Positions 26,218 through 35,212 of a stretch of 64,000 bases of DNA are shown one piece after another. Source of the stretch: Pigmentiphaga litoralis. GTDB lineage: Bacteria; Pseudomonadota; Gammaproteobacteria; Burkholderiales; Burkholderiaceae_B. Position 1 is the first letter of the stretch. The number at the start of each line of letters is the position of its first letter. The notes beneath the pieces were generated by a model, which worked only from the letters and a program-made list of their open reading frames with translations, searched no databases and was not told the DNA's origin. Location: NCBI RefSeq assembly GCF_014651835.1, contig NZ_BMXQ01000001.1, positions 2,494,801-2,558,800 of the forward strand. The letters are read 5' to 3'. Position numbers and translations under genes: made by a program.

Positions 26218-27648
26218 CTAGCGCCGCACTGACGCCCGATACGCTGCCGACAGCGGGTGGATTTTCTGGATCGGCGCCTTGGCGACGGCCGTGGCCGCAA
26301 TCCGGCGCACCTCTGCCATCAGGGCACGGGCGTCCCAGTCCACCGGCCAGCCCTGCCACAGGCGCAGGGCGCCGTTGACGAACACGGCGTCGATCTGGTC
26401 CCGGTTGGCCAGGCGCACCAGTTCCCAGCTCATGTCCCACGACGGCAGCATTTCCGGCACGTCCATGTCGACCAGCAGGAAGTCCGCCGCCAGGCCTTGA
26501 GCGATCCGCCCGGTGCGGTGGCCCAATCCGGCGACATCGGCCCCGCCTGCCGTCGCCTGCTCCAGCCACAGCGCTCCGCCGCCCGCCGACGAATCGCCGC
26601 GCATCAGGCCGAACGCCAGCCGTTGATTCGTCTCCGCAGCGTCCATCAGGCGGAAGCCGTCACTGCGCGTGCCGTCGGTGCCCAGGCCGACCCGGATGCC
26701 CATCGCAGACATCGTGACCGCATCGGCCACCGCGTTGCCCTTCCAGACGCTGGCGACCGGGTTGTAGCTGACGGCGGTGTCGGTCTCCTTGAGCAGGCGC
26801 ATTTCGTAGGGCGTGACCAGCGTGGCATGCGCAACCAAGGTGTGCGGCCCGAGTGCCCCGACGCTGTCCAGGTGCTCCAGCGGCCGCAACCCGCGCGCCA
26901 CCAGCGACCGTTCGACCGACGCCAGATGCTCGTTCACGTGCGTCTGGAACACCACGCCGCGCTCGGCGCTCAAGCGGGCGACGTCCGTCAATTGCGCATC
27001 GCTGGCGGCTTCGGGGGTCGAGATCGCCAGCGACGGGTGCACCAGTGCGTCGTCCGACCAGACATCGATATGCCGCTCGGCCGCCTGCAGCAAGGCATCG
27101 CGCTGCGCCTCGGCGCCCGCGTCATTGCAGATCAGCCCCAGTACGCACCGCACACCCACGTCTTTCGCGGCACGGGCCACCGCTTCCAGCCCCAGCTGCG
27201 CCCGCGTCCCCGCGTCGCACACGGTCGTAAAGCCGCCCCGCAGCGCTTCCAGCGACGCCAGCTTGGCCGACAGATACAGGCTTTCTTCATCCAGGCTGCC
27301 TTCCAGTGGCACCCAGATGCGGCGGAAAATTTCCGACGGCTCGCCAAAGGCCAGCGCCTTCCCGAAAGACTGGGTCAGGTGATGGTGCGCATCGACAAAC
27401 CCCGGCATGAGCAGACGACCCGGCAGCAGGCGCATCGTCAACGCCGGATGAGCCTGGCGAAGCTGCTCCACCGGACCGATCTCGGCAAACACGCCCTGCG
27501 CGATCCGCACGGCCATGCCCTGGACCGGCCCGTCGGGAAGCAGCAGCCATTCCGGGGCCAGCAGCAATTCGTCGGCAAGCAGGGCGGAGGCGGTCAATCC
27601 TGCTGACGAGGCGGAGGATGCGCGGGCTGTGGGTTCGTATGAAGTCAT
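26218..27648 (-). CDS. Amidohydrolase (SsnA/TrzN-like deaminase family)
   Basis: 476 residues with a metal-dependent beta-barrel. Metal ligands are His88 and His90 in FVDAHHHL, further histidines in QTHVNEHL and LVAHATLV, and the Asp of LGTDGTRSD. This arrangement matches hydrolytic deaminases and chlorohydrolases of the AtzA/TrzN/SsnA/8-oxoguanine deaminase type. The ATG at 27648 was taken because the conserved fold begins soon after; a longer frame to 27690 adds nothing. It is last in a unit of Bug receptor, TSUP permease and amidohydrolase, which suggests a purine-, triazine- or amide-like substrate. Confidence 0.85.
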   Translation of the reverse strand: MTSYEPTARASSASSAGLTASALLADELLLAPEWLLLPDGPVQGMAVRIAQGVFAEIGPVEQLRQAHPALTMRLLPGRLLMPGFVDAHHHLTQSFGKALAFGEPSEIFRRIWVPLEGSLDEESLYLSAKLASLEALRGGFTTVCDAGTRAQLGLEAVARAAKDVGVRCVLGLICNDAGAEAQRDALLQAAERHIDVWSDDALVHPSLAISTPEAASDAQLTDVARLSAERGVVFQTHVNEHLASVERSLVARGLRPLEHLDSVGALGPHTLVAHATLVTPYEMRLLKETDTAVSYNPVASVWKGNAVADAVTMSAMGIRVGLGTDGTRSDGFRLMDAAETNQRLAFGLMRGDSSAGGGALWLEQATAGGADVAGLGHRTGRIAQGLAADFLLVDMDVPEMLPSWDMSWELVRLANRDQIDAVFVNGALRLWQGWPVDWDARALMAEVRRIAATAVAKAPIQKIHPLSAAYRASVRR

Positions 27649-27785
27649 CGTGTTTTCCAGAATTCGTCGGAGGCGGCCGTACAGGCGCAAGCGCCGCCGT
27701 CATGCATCACATTGTTCAGGCCAGGCGGCGAGACGGACGCCGCGGCCAACGCGCCACGCGGCCGTCGTCCCGTCCGACCACCCTC

Positions 27786-28625
27786 CTAAGCCGTCAGCAC
27801 ACTGCGCAGGCAGTACGCCAGACCGACGGCGATCAGCGCGACCGCCACCCCCACCTTCAGCACACGCGTCGGCATGCGCGCGGCGATGGCCGTGCCCGCC
27901 ACCCAGCCCAGAACGAGCAACGCGCCCAGGACCAGGCCCAGCCGCAGGTCGAGCTGCCCCGTCGCCAGGTTGACCGCGGTGGCCGACAACGCGATCGGCA
28001 GCTGGATGCCCTGCGCCCAGGCAATCGACAAGCGTGTCGGCGCGCCGACACACATCAGCAGCGGAAGCAGAATGACCGGGCCGCCCGTGCCGGACCAGGC
28101 CGATCCGCAACCCACCACCAGGCCCAGCGCCGCCACCGCAGCGCGGCCGTGCAAGGCCGCGGGCATGGCGCCTTCCGCCCTGGCCTTGCGGGCCAGCAGC
28201 GTCTGACAGCCCGACACGATGGCCAGCGCCGCCACGCCCAGCTGCGCGGCGGTCGACGGCAGCCACTGCAGAGTCAGCGCGCCCAGGGCGGCGCCAAGCA
28301 AGGCCCAGCCGTACAGCGCCATGGGTTGCGGCCCGGTCAAGGCAGCGCCCGGGGCACGCGGCCTTGTACGGTCTGCGGCCAGGACGCCGGCCCCGTTGCC
28401 GGCCGCTGCATCAATGCCTGCAGCCTCCCTTGCCTGCCGCCGCCGCAGCCACACCATCGCGGCAATGCCGGTGAACAGGAAACCGAAGGTCGACGCGGGC
28501 ACGGCCTGCGCCACCGGCAGTCCGGCCAGCGTCGTCAGCACCGGCACAACCAGGATCCCGCCGATGCTGGTCGCGCCCACCGCCAGCCCCGCAACCACAA
28601 TCAGCGCAAGCACCAGGGCGCTCAT
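27786..28625 (-). CDS. TSUP (TauE/SafE-like) permease
   Basis: 279 residues with about eight membrane helices and the Gly/Ser/Thr-rich loops of the TSUP superfamily: VGATSIGGILVVPVL near the start and GCGSAWSGTGGPVILLPLL in the middle. Members move organosulfur or carboxylate anions such as taurine, sulfoacetate or oxalate. It lies between the Bug receptor and the amidohydrolase, all on the minus strand under the divergent GntR gene. A link to the same substrate is inference. Confidence 0.88.
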   Translation of the reverse strand: MSALVLALIVVAGLAVGATSIGGILVVPVLTTLAGLPVAQAVPASTFGFLFTGIAAMVWLRRRQAREAAGIDAAAGNGAGVLAADRTRPRAPGAALTGPQPMALYGWALLGAALGALTLQWLPSTAAQLGVAALAIVSGCQTLLARKARAEGAMPAALHGRAAVAALGLVVGCGSAWSGTGGPVILLPLLMCVGAPTRLSIAWAQGIQLPIALSATAVNLATGQLDLRLGLVLGALLVLGWVAGTAIAARMPTRVLKVGVAVALIAVGLAYCLRSVLTA

Positions 28626-28692
28626 GACTGGCCTTCAGACAGGCAACGCAGTGAAAGGGGTTTCGGCATCGGCATCCACATCAGGTAAGGGA

Positions 28693-29682
28693 TCAGTCCA
28701 TTCGGATGCCGGCGGTGTTGATCACCGTGGACAGCATCTGTTTTTCACGCGCCAGGTACGTGGCGAACGCAGCCGGGGCCATGTCCATCGGCGCAAAACC
28801 GGCATCGGCCAGCTTGCGCTTGAGTTCCGGTTCGGTGTGGACCGCGGCCAGTTCCCTGGCGATGCGGTCGACGATGGCGGCGTCGGTATGCGCAGGCGCC
28901 ATCAGACCCTGCCAGGAATCCACATTCATGGACTTGAACTCGGCCGTCTCGGACAGGCTGGGCACCTTGGGCAAGCCTTCCCAGCGCGCCTGCGATGTCA
29001 CGCCGATGGCTTTCACCTTGTTGTCGCGAATGAAGTTCTGCGCGAGGCCCACCGGCAGCACGGCCAGATCGATCTGCCCGCCGGCCAGTTCGGTCAGCAC
29101 CTGCGGGCCCGACTTGTAGGGCACGTGCATGATGTCGATGCTGGCCATCTGCTTGATCATTTCCGCGGTGATGTGCAGCGAGGTGCCGACGCCATCGGTG
29201 CCGCAATTGAGCTTGCCGGGCTGACTGCGCGCCAGCTTGACCAGGCCATCGGCCGAATCAACCGGCAGCGTGGGGCGCGCGACCAGCACGAAGGCCGACG
29301 ATGCCACCGGCGCGATCGGCATGAGTTCCTTCAGGCCGTCGTACTTGAAAGTGTTGGGCGACACCAGCGGCGCCACGGTCACCGGGCTGGCCACCGCGAA
29401 CAGCAAGGTGTAGCCGTCGGGCCTGGCGCGGATGACCCGCTGCGTGGCAATCGTGCCCGATGCGCCCACGACGTTCTCGACCACGATCGGCTGCTTCAGG
29501 CGTTCGGCCAGGCGCGGCATGACGATGCGGGCGGCCACGTCGACGCTGCCTCCTGGTGCGAATGGCACCACAACCGTGATGGGCGACGACGGATAGGCCG
29601 CGGTCTGCGCGACACCGGCATGCGATACGACAGCCACGAGGCTGCCCAGGAGGATCTTTATCAGTACCATTGGCTTTTGCAT
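28693..29682 (-). CDS. Bug/TctC-family solute receptor 2
   Basis: 329 residues: signal peptide (VLIKILLGSLVAVVSHAGVAQT), then YPSSPITVVVPFAPGGSVDVAAR, PIVVENVVGASGTIATQR and RPDGYTLLF, the Bug fingerprint. It should bind a small ligand in the periplasm. It is the first gene of a probable operon with the TSUP permease and amidohydrolase, and it diverges from a GntR regulator. The 70 bases between them contain a perfect 26-bp palindrome. TctAB subunits are absent nearby, so TSUP may be the partner membrane protein; that is unproven. Confidence 0.92.
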   Translation of the reverse strand: MQKPMVLIKILLGSLVAVVSHAGVAQTAAYPSSPITVVVPFAPGGSVDVAARIVMPRLAERLKQPIVVENVVGASGTIATQRVIRARPDGYTLLFAVASPVTVAPLVSPNTFKYDGLKELMPIAPVASSAFVLVARPTLPVDSADGLVKLARSQPGKLNCGTDGVGTSLHITAEMIKQMASIDIMHVPYKSGPQVLTELAGGQIDLAVLPVGLAQNFIRDNKVKAIGVTSQARWEGLPKVPSLSETAEFKSMNVDSWQGLMAPAHTDAAIVDRIARELAAVHTEPELKRKLADAGFAPMDMAPAAFATYLAREKQMLSTVINTAGIRMD

Positions 29683-29735
29683 GATTCACGCCCGAGTGGA
29701 TTTCCAGGGAATCGCACCATGACGATGCGCATTAG

Positions 29736-29761
29736 ACTTGTCATAACAAGTTATGACAAGT
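29736..29761. promoter_or_regulatory. Perfect 26-bp palindrome, probable GntR operator
   Basis: ACTTGTCATAAC and its exact reverse complement GTTATGACAAGT are separated by AA. It sits between the Bug gene (minus) and the GntR gene (plus), and it covers the GntR start codon at 29753-29755. The size and symmetry suit a dimeric GntR/HutC regulator, which could then repress both directions. Confidence 0.7.
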
Positions 29762-30511
29762 GAAGCAAAAGCTGTGCCATTGAAACAGACCGCCCAACCG
29801 CTGTACGCGCAGCTGCGTGATCGCCTCAAGCAGCAGATTCTGGATGGCAAGCTGGGCCCGCACGCCAAGCTGCCGTCCGAAAGCGAGCTCACGACCCAGT
29901 ACGGCGTGAGCCGCATCACCGTGCGGCAGGCGCTGAACGAACTGCATCGCGAAGGACTGATCGTGCGGGTGCACGGCAAAGGCAGCTTCGTGTCGCAGCC
30001 GGTGGTGGCACAGGACCTGACCCAGCTGCGGGGGCTGTCCGAATCGCTGGCCGGAGAAGGCCGCGTGATCCACACCCGCATGCTGTCGCACAAGACCGTC
30101 AAGGCCACCGAAGCCGTCGCGCGCCACCTGAAGGTGGCGGTGCGCAGTCCGGTCAGCGAATTGCGCACCGTGCGCTATCTGAACCGGGCGCCGCTGTCCT
30201 TGAATCACTCGTACATGTCGGTCGAGCTGGGCGAGCGGATCCGCAAGGCCGACCTGGCCAACCGCGACCTGATCGCCATTTTTGAAAATGATGTGGGGCT
30301 GACGATTGCGCGGGCCGACCTGTCGATCAGTGCACTGACGGCCGACGACTCGCATGTGAAGCCGCTGGCGGTCGAACTGGGCGCGGCCCTGCTGCAGGTG
30401 GAACGGGTGCTGCTCGGGCCCGGCGATGCTCCTCTGCAGTTCGAGTCGACCACCTACCGCAGCGACCGCTTCAGCTACAGCCTCAGTGTGGAGCGGCGTC
30501 GGATGGGCTGA
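29753..30511 (+). CDS. GntR/HutC-family transcriptional regulator
   Basis: 252 residues: an N-terminal winged helix (PLYAQLRDRLKQQILDGKLGP, then LPSESELTTQYGVSRITVRQAL, then VRVHGKGSFV) and a C-terminal UTRA effector domain (VSELRTVRYLNRAPLSLNHSYM and LGAALLQVERVLLGPGDAPLQFESTTYRSDRF). It binds a small effector and should control the divergent Bug/TSUP/amidohydrolase unit and itself. The ATG at 29753 has no Shine-Dalgarno sequence and lies inside the palindrome, so it may be leaderless or autoregulated at the start. Its 3' end overlaps the convergent NUDIX gene by 29 bases. Confidence 0.9.
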   Translation: MTSEAKAVPLKQTAQPLYAQLRDRLKQQILDGKLGPHAKLPSESELTTQYGVSRITVRQALNELHREGLIVRVHGKGSFVSQPVVAQDLTQLRGLSESLAGEGRVIHTRMLSHKTVKATEAVARHLKVAVRSPVSELRTVRYLNRAPLSLNHSYMSVELGERIRKADLANRDLIAIFENDVGLTIARADLSISALTADDSHVKPLAVELGAALLQVERVLLGPGDAPLQFESTTYRSDRFSYSLSVERRRMG

Positions 30512-30965
30512 TGCCCCAGGCGTCTTCGTCGACGAAGCGCGCCACGCGCTGCCGCAGGTGCGGGATCGCGTTCTCGCACTCGACGAAGTCGGCAATCGGC
30601 ATCAATTGCCAGTGCTGGCCTTCGTCGCCGAAGCGGATCGACGCCACGTCGGCGGCGGTCAGCCAGCCGGCGAACAGCCAGGTGGGCAGCCCGCCCGGTG
30701 TTACCGCCGGGTAGGCCCGGGCCACCGTCATCTGCGTGGGCGGCAGTACCAGCGCGAACTCTTCGAACAGCTCGCGCGCGGCGCATTCCCAGGGGGACTC
30801 CTTGACCTCGCGCCCGCCGCCGGGCAAGTCCCAGCAATTCGGGTACGGCAGGTCGGGGAAGTCGTCGCGCCGGTAGACGAGCAGGCTGTCTTCGAAACGC
30901 AGTGCAAGCTTGGCCCCCCCGAACGGGGCGGACATCGATAGCGGTATGGGGTCGATGGCTTCCAT
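30483..30965 (-). CDS. NUDIX hydrolase
   Basis: 160 residues. The Nudix box is GGREVKESPWECAARELFEEFA, matching GX5EX7REUXEE except that Phe replaces the usual Gly before the last residue. Such enzymes hydrolyse nucleoside diphosphates linked to another group. The substrate is not readable. The ATG at 30965 shares one base with the stop of the BaiN-like gene (TAATG), so it is translated with it. The same frame is open further upstream but only inside the BaiN-like gene, so the longer version is rejected. It overlaps the GntR gene convergently. Confidence 0.85.
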   Translation of the reverse strand: MEAIDPIPLSMSAPFGGAKLALRFEDSLLVYRRDDFPDLPYPNCWDLPGGGREVKESPWECAARELFEEFALVLPPTQMTVARAYPAVTPGGLPTWLFAGWLTAADVASIRFGDEGQHWQLMPIADFVECENAIPHLRQRVARFVDEDAWGISPSDAAPH

Positions 30966-32194
30966 TACACCGCCTGCCCGGCAGCCACGCCCGAAGCCCA
31001 CGCCCACTGGAAGTTGTATCCCCCCAGCCAACCGGTCACGTCGACCGTCTCTCCAATGAAATGCAACCCGGGCACGGTTTTGGCCTCCATCGTCTGTTGA
31101 TCCAGTCCTCGCGTGTCGACACCCCCACGCATCACTTCCGCTTTCTTGTAGCCCTCGGTCCCGCTGGGCACGACCGACCAGGCCGACAGGCTGCCCGCAA
31201 GCGCCCGCAGCGTCTTGTCGGGCACGTCGGCCAGACGCTGCGTCGCCAGTCCCGGCCACAGCCCGGCATGCGCGACCAGCCACTGCTCGGCCAGCCGGCG
31301 CGGCAACAGACCGCTCAGGACCGTCCCGACCTGCTGACGATTGCCAGGTTTTGCGTCGAGCAGCGCCGCGGCCAGGTCCAGCCCGGGCGCCAGGTCAATC
31401 GTAATCGGCGTGTTCGGTTCCCAGAAACTGGAAATCTGCAACACCGCCGGCCCGGACAGACCCCGATGCGTAAAGAGCAAGTCTTCGCGAAAGCGCGGCG
31501 CCTTCTTGCCCTCGCCCGTGCGGATGTCGACTTCCAGGGCCACACCGGCCAGCGGCACGAAAGGTTTCCAGGCGGCAGCATCGAAGGTCAATGGCACCAG
31601 GGCCGGGCGGGGCTCGATGATCTTCAGGCCGAACTGACGCGCAATCTTGAGCCCGAAATCGGTGGCGCCGATCTGGGGGATGGGCAGGCCGCCCGTCGCA
31701 ACCACGACACGCGCGGCGTGGATCGGACCGGACGAGGTGGTGACAAGAAAGCCGGGGGTATCGGCTTGCGGCGCAATCGCCGTGACGCTGCACGGCATGC
31801 GCCACTGCACGCCCGCCGCATCGGTTTCGGCGCGCAGCATGCGGATGATTTCTTCACTGGATTCATCGCAGAACAACTGGCCGCGATGCTTCTCGTGCCA
31901 CGCGATGCGGTGCCGCGTGACCAGATCGATGAAGTCCTGCGACGTGTAGCGCGCCAGCGCCGACCGGCAAAAGTTCGGGTTGGCCGACAGGAAGTTGGCG
32001 GGCCCCGCATCGCGGTTGGTGAAGTTGCAGCGTCCACCCCCCGAGATGCGGATCTTTTCGGCCAGCTTGGTGGCGTGGTCGATCAGCACGACCCGGCGGC
32101 CGCGCCGCCCGGCCGTGGCCGCGCACATCATGCCGGCGGCACCGGCGCCGATCACGGCAACGTCGACCGTCGCCGCGCCAGTTCCGGCCCCCAT
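30965..32194 (-). CDS. BaiN/HI0933-family NAD(P)/FAD-dependent oxidoreductase
   Basis: 409 residues. FAD-binding glycine motif VIGAGAAGMMCA at the N-terminus, then KIRISGGGRCNFTNRD (family signature) and a C-terminal ATGGLPIPQIGATDFGL, then GLHFIGETVDVTGWLGGYNFQWAWASG. This is the YhiN/HI0933/BaiN flavoprotein family, related to bile-acid dehydroxylation reductases, though most members have unknown substrates. The ATG at 32194 shares its A with the decarboxylase stop (TGATG), which fixes the start. Middle gene of a three-gene coupled set. Confidence 0.9.
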   Translation of the reverse strand: MGAGTGAATVDVAVIGAGAAGMMCAATAGRRGRRVVLIDHATKLAEKIRISGGGRCNFTNRDAGPANFLSANPNFCRSALARYTSQDFIDLVTRHRIAWHEKHRGQLFCDESSEEIIRMLRAETDAAGVQWRMPCSVTAIAPQADTPGFLVTTSSGPIHAARVVVATGGLPIPQIGATDFGLKIARQFGLKIIEPRPALVPLTFDAAAWKPFVPLAGVALEVDIRTGEGKKAPRFREDLLFTHRGLSGPAVLQISSFWEPNTPITIDLAPGLDLAAALLDAKPGNRQQVGTVLSGLLPRRLAEQWLVAHAGLWPGLATQRLADVPDKTLRALAGSLSAWSVVPSGTEGYKKAEVMRGGVDTRGLDQQTMEAKTVPGLHFIGETVDVTGWLGGYNFQWAWASGVAAGQAV

Positions 32195-34455
32195 CAGACG
32201 TCCTTGACGCAATCCACGTAATGTCGGATCTGGCCCTCGGCATTGAGTTCGGCCACCAGGCCGTGGATGTCGGTTCCAAAGCCCGGGAACTGCGCATTGA
32301 ATTTGCGCGCGAACTGCAGGTAATGGACGATGGTGCTGTTGAAGCGCTCGCCCGGAATCAGCAGCGGAATGCCCGGCGGATACGGCGTCAGCAGCACGCT
32401 GGTCACGCGGCCTTCAAGTTGGTCGACGTCCACGCGTTCGATTTCACGGTGCGCCATCTTGGCGAAGGCTTCGGACGGCTTCATCGCCGACTCCATGTCG
32501 CTCAGGTACATCTCGGTCGTCAGGCGCGCCACGTCGTACTCGCGGTACAACGCGTGGATCTTCAGGCACAGATCCCGCAGGCCGACCTTTTCGTACTCCG
32601 GATAGTCCTGGCAGAACTCCGGCAGGATGCGCCACATCGGCACGTTCCGGTCGTAGTCGTCCTTGAACTGCTGCAGTGCGGTCAGCAGCGTGTTCCAGCG
32701 GCCCTTGGTAATGCCGATGGTGAACAGGATGAAGAACGAATACAGGCCGGTCTTTTCGACGATCACGCCGTGTTCGGCCAGAAAGCGCGTGACGATCGAC
32801 GCAGGGATGCCGGTCTCGCCGAACTTGCCCGACACATCCAGGCCCGGGGTGATGATCGTGGCCTTGATCGGGTCGAGCATGTTGAAGCCCGGCGCCAGAT
32901 TGCCGAAGCCGTGCCATTCATCGTTCGCTTCAAGGATCCAGTCCTCGCGCTCGCCAATGCCGTCGGCGACCAGCTTGTCCGGTCCCCAGACCTTGAACCA
33001 CCAGTCTTCGTCACCGAACTCGGCTTCGATCTTGCGCATGGCACGGCGGAAATCCAGCGCTTCCAGAATGCTTTCTTCGACCAGCGCGGTGCCGCCCGGC
33101 GGCTCCATCATGGCCGCCGCCACGTCGCAGGACGCAATGATCGCGTACTGCGGCGAGGTCGACGTATGCATCAGATACGCTTCATTGAAGATGTGGCGGT
33201 CGAGTTTGCGGGTCTCGGATTCCTGCACGATGATCTGCGACGCCTGCGACAGGCCAGCCAGCAGCTTGTGCGTCGAGTGCGTGGCGTACACCATGGCCTC
33301 GGCGCTGCGCGGGCGGTCTTTGCCGATGGCGTGCATGTTCTTGTAGAAGTCATGGAAGGCCGCATGCGGCACCCACGCTTCGTCGAAGTGCAGCGTGTCG
33401 ATCGTGCTGCCCAGCAATTCCTTGATCATTTCGACGTTGTAGACGACGCCGTCGTACGTGCTTTGCGTGATGGTCAGGATGCGTGGCTTGCGCGCGCCGT
33501 TGCCCTTGGCAAACGGATTCGCGGCGATCTTTTTCTGGATGCTTTCCTCGCGGAATTCATCCAGCGGGATCGGCCCGATGATGCCCAGGTGATTGCGGGT
33601 CGGGCGCAGGAACACCGGCACGGCGCCGATCATGATGATCGCGTGCAGGATGGACTTGTGGCAGTTGCGATCGACCACGACCACGTCGCCGGGCGCCACA
33701 TTGGCATGCCACACGATCTTGTTGGACGTGGACGTTCCGTTGGTCACGAAGAAACAGTGATCGGCATTGAAGATGCGCGCCGCATTGCGTTCCGACGCGG
33801 CAATCGGGCCGGTGTGGTCCAGCAACTGACCCAGTTCGTCGACGGCGTTGCAGACGTCGGCGCGCAGCATGTTCTCGCCAAAGAACTGGTGGAACATCTG
33901 GCCCACCGGGCTTTTCAGGAAGGCCACGCCGCCCGAGTGCCCCGGGCAGTGCCAGGAATACGAGCCGTCTTGCGCGTACTTGACCAGCTCGCGAAAGAAC
34001 GGGGGCGCCAGTGAATCCAGATAGCTCTTGGCTTCGCGGATGATGTGGCGCGCGACGAACTCCGGCGTGTCTTCGAACATGTGGATGAAACCATGCAGTT
34101 CGCGCAGGATGTCGTTCGGGATGTGGCGCGAGGTGCGCGTTTCGCCGTACAGGTAGATCGGGATCTCGGCGTTGCGAAAACGCAGTTCGCCGATGAACGC
34201 GCGCAGCTTCTTGACGGCGTGCGCCACGTCGTCCGGCATGCCGGCGCCGAACTCTTCGTCGTCGATCGACAGAATGAAGGCGCTGGCACGGCTTTGCTGC
34301 TGCGCGAACGACGACAGGTCGCCGTAGTTGGTCACGCCCAGGACTTCCATGCTCTCCGCTTCGATCGCGGCGGCCAGGGCGCGCACGCCGAAGCCGGACG
34401 CATTTTCAGAACGGAAGTCTTCGTCGATGATGACGATGGGAAAGCGGAATTTCAT
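32194..34455 (-). CDS. Orn/Lys/Arg decarboxylase, AdiA-like
   Basis: 753 residues, close to the arginine decarboxylase AdiA (about 755) and longer than typical lysine (about 715) or ornithine (about 711) types. It is a fold-type I PLP enzyme: wing domain at 1-130, WHCPGHSGG near 169, HFDEAW with Asp358, and the Schiff-base Lys397 in ATHSTHKLLAGLSQ. It removes CO2 from a basic amino acid, probably arginine to agmatine, serving acid tolerance or polyamine supply. It is followed by coupled BaiN-like and NUDIX genes and preceded by dcd (about 88 bases). Confidence 0.9.
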   Translation of the reverse strand: MKFRFPIVIIDEDFRSENASGFGVRALAAAIEAESMEVLGVTNYGDLSSFAQQQSRASAFILSIDDEEFGAGMPDDVAHAVKKLRAFIGELRFRNAEIPIYLYGETRTSRHIPNDILRELHGFIHMFEDTPEFVARHIIREAKSYLDSLAPPFFRELVKYAQDGSYSWHCPGHSGGVAFLKSPVGQMFHQFFGENMLRADVCNAVDELGQLLDHTGPIAASERNAARIFNADHCFFVTNGTSTSNKIVWHANVAPGDVVVVDRNCHKSILHAIIMIGAVPVFLRPTRNHLGIIGPIPLDEFREESIQKKIAANPFAKGNGARKPRILTITQSTYDGVVYNVEMIKELLGSTIDTLHFDEAWVPHAAFHDFYKNMHAIGKDRPRSAEAMVYATHSTHKLLAGLSQASQIIVQESETRKLDRHIFNEAYLMHTSTSPQYAIIASCDVAAAMMEPPGGTALVEESILEALDFRRAMRKIEAEFGDEDWWFKVWGPDKLVADGIGEREDWILEANDEWHGFGNLAPGFNMLDPIKATIITPGLDVSGKFGETGIPASIVTRFLAEHGVIVEKTGLYSFFILFTIGITKGRWNTLLTALQQFKDDYDRNVPMWRILPEFCQDYPEYEKVGLRDLCLKIHALYREYDVARLTTEMYLSDMESAMKPSEAFAKMAHREIERVDVDQLEGRVTSVLLTPYPPGIPLLIPGERFNSTIVHYLQFARKFNAQFPGFGTDIHGLVAELNAEGQIRHYVDCVKDV

Positions 34456-34543
34456 GGACGCTCCTGCAACCAGAAATAAGGGTGAACCGTCACCCCCGCG
34501 CGGATCGCGCGGCGAGGGGACGAATGATGCGCAAAGCCAGGGG

Positions 34544-35110
34544 TCAGGTGCTTGGCAGCGTTACACCGCGCTGGCCTTGATACTTGCCGCCACGGTCCTT
34601 GTAAGACGTTTCGCAGACTTCGTCGCTTTCGAAGAACAGCATCTGCGCACATCCTTCGCCGGCGTAGATCTTGGCAGGCAGCGGCGTGGTATTCGAGAAT
34701 TCCAGGGTCACGTGGCCTTCCCATTCCGGCTCGAGCGGCGTCACGTTGACGATGATGCCGCAACGCGCGTAGGTGCTCTTGCCCAGGCAGATTGTCAGTA
34801 CGCTGCGGGGAATGCGGAAGTATTCGACCGTGCGGGCCAGCGCGAACGAGTTCGGCGGGATGATGCAGACGTCACCTTCAAAGTCGACAAATGATTTGGA
34901 ATCGAAGGCCTTGGGGTCGACGATGGTCGAGTTGATGTTGGTGAAGATCTTGAATTCGCGCGCGCAGCGCACGTCGTAGCCGTAACTGCTGGTGCCGTAG
35001 CTGACGATGCGCTCGCCATTCACGTTCCGCACCTGTCCCGGTTCGAACGGGTCGATCATGCCATTTTCGGTCGCAACACGACGGATCCAGCGGTCGCTTT
35101 TGATGCTCAT
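34544..35110 (-). CDS. dcd: dCTP deaminase
   Basis: 188 residues, the standard length. It deaminates dCTP to dUTP, the main source of dUMP for thymidylate synthase. Motifs: [76 protein letters not shown], and [11 protein letters not shown]. The ATG at 35110 matches the family start; a longer frame to 35188 is unconserved. The decarboxylase set follows on the same strand. Confidence 0.97.
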   Translation of the reverse strand: MSIKSDRWIRRVATENGMIDPFEPGQVRNVNGERIVSYGTSSYGYDVRCAREFKIFTNINSTIVDPKAFDSKSFVDFEGDVCIIPPNSFALARTVEYFRIPRSVLTICLGKSTYARCGIIVNVTPLEPEWEGHVTLEFSNTTPLPAKIYAGEGCAQMLFFESDEVCETSYKDRGGKYQGQRGVTLPST

Positions 35111-35212
35111 GAACAGGGGCCTCGGCGGATGACAAATGAAGTAAAGGCTGCGATTGTAGCCGTCTAATGCGACAGCACCGCGCGGCACCAGGCCGGTTTT
35201 GTCCGACCTGTC

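Noticed and set aside
30966-31283. Longer N-terminus for the NUDIX protein
   Set aside because: The extra part lies wholly inside the BaiN-like gene in another frame. The ATG at 30965 directly precedes the domain and overlaps the upstream stop.
32221-34014. A 597-codon open frame on the plus strand
   Set aside because: Antisense of the decarboxylase gene, biased composition and no motifs.
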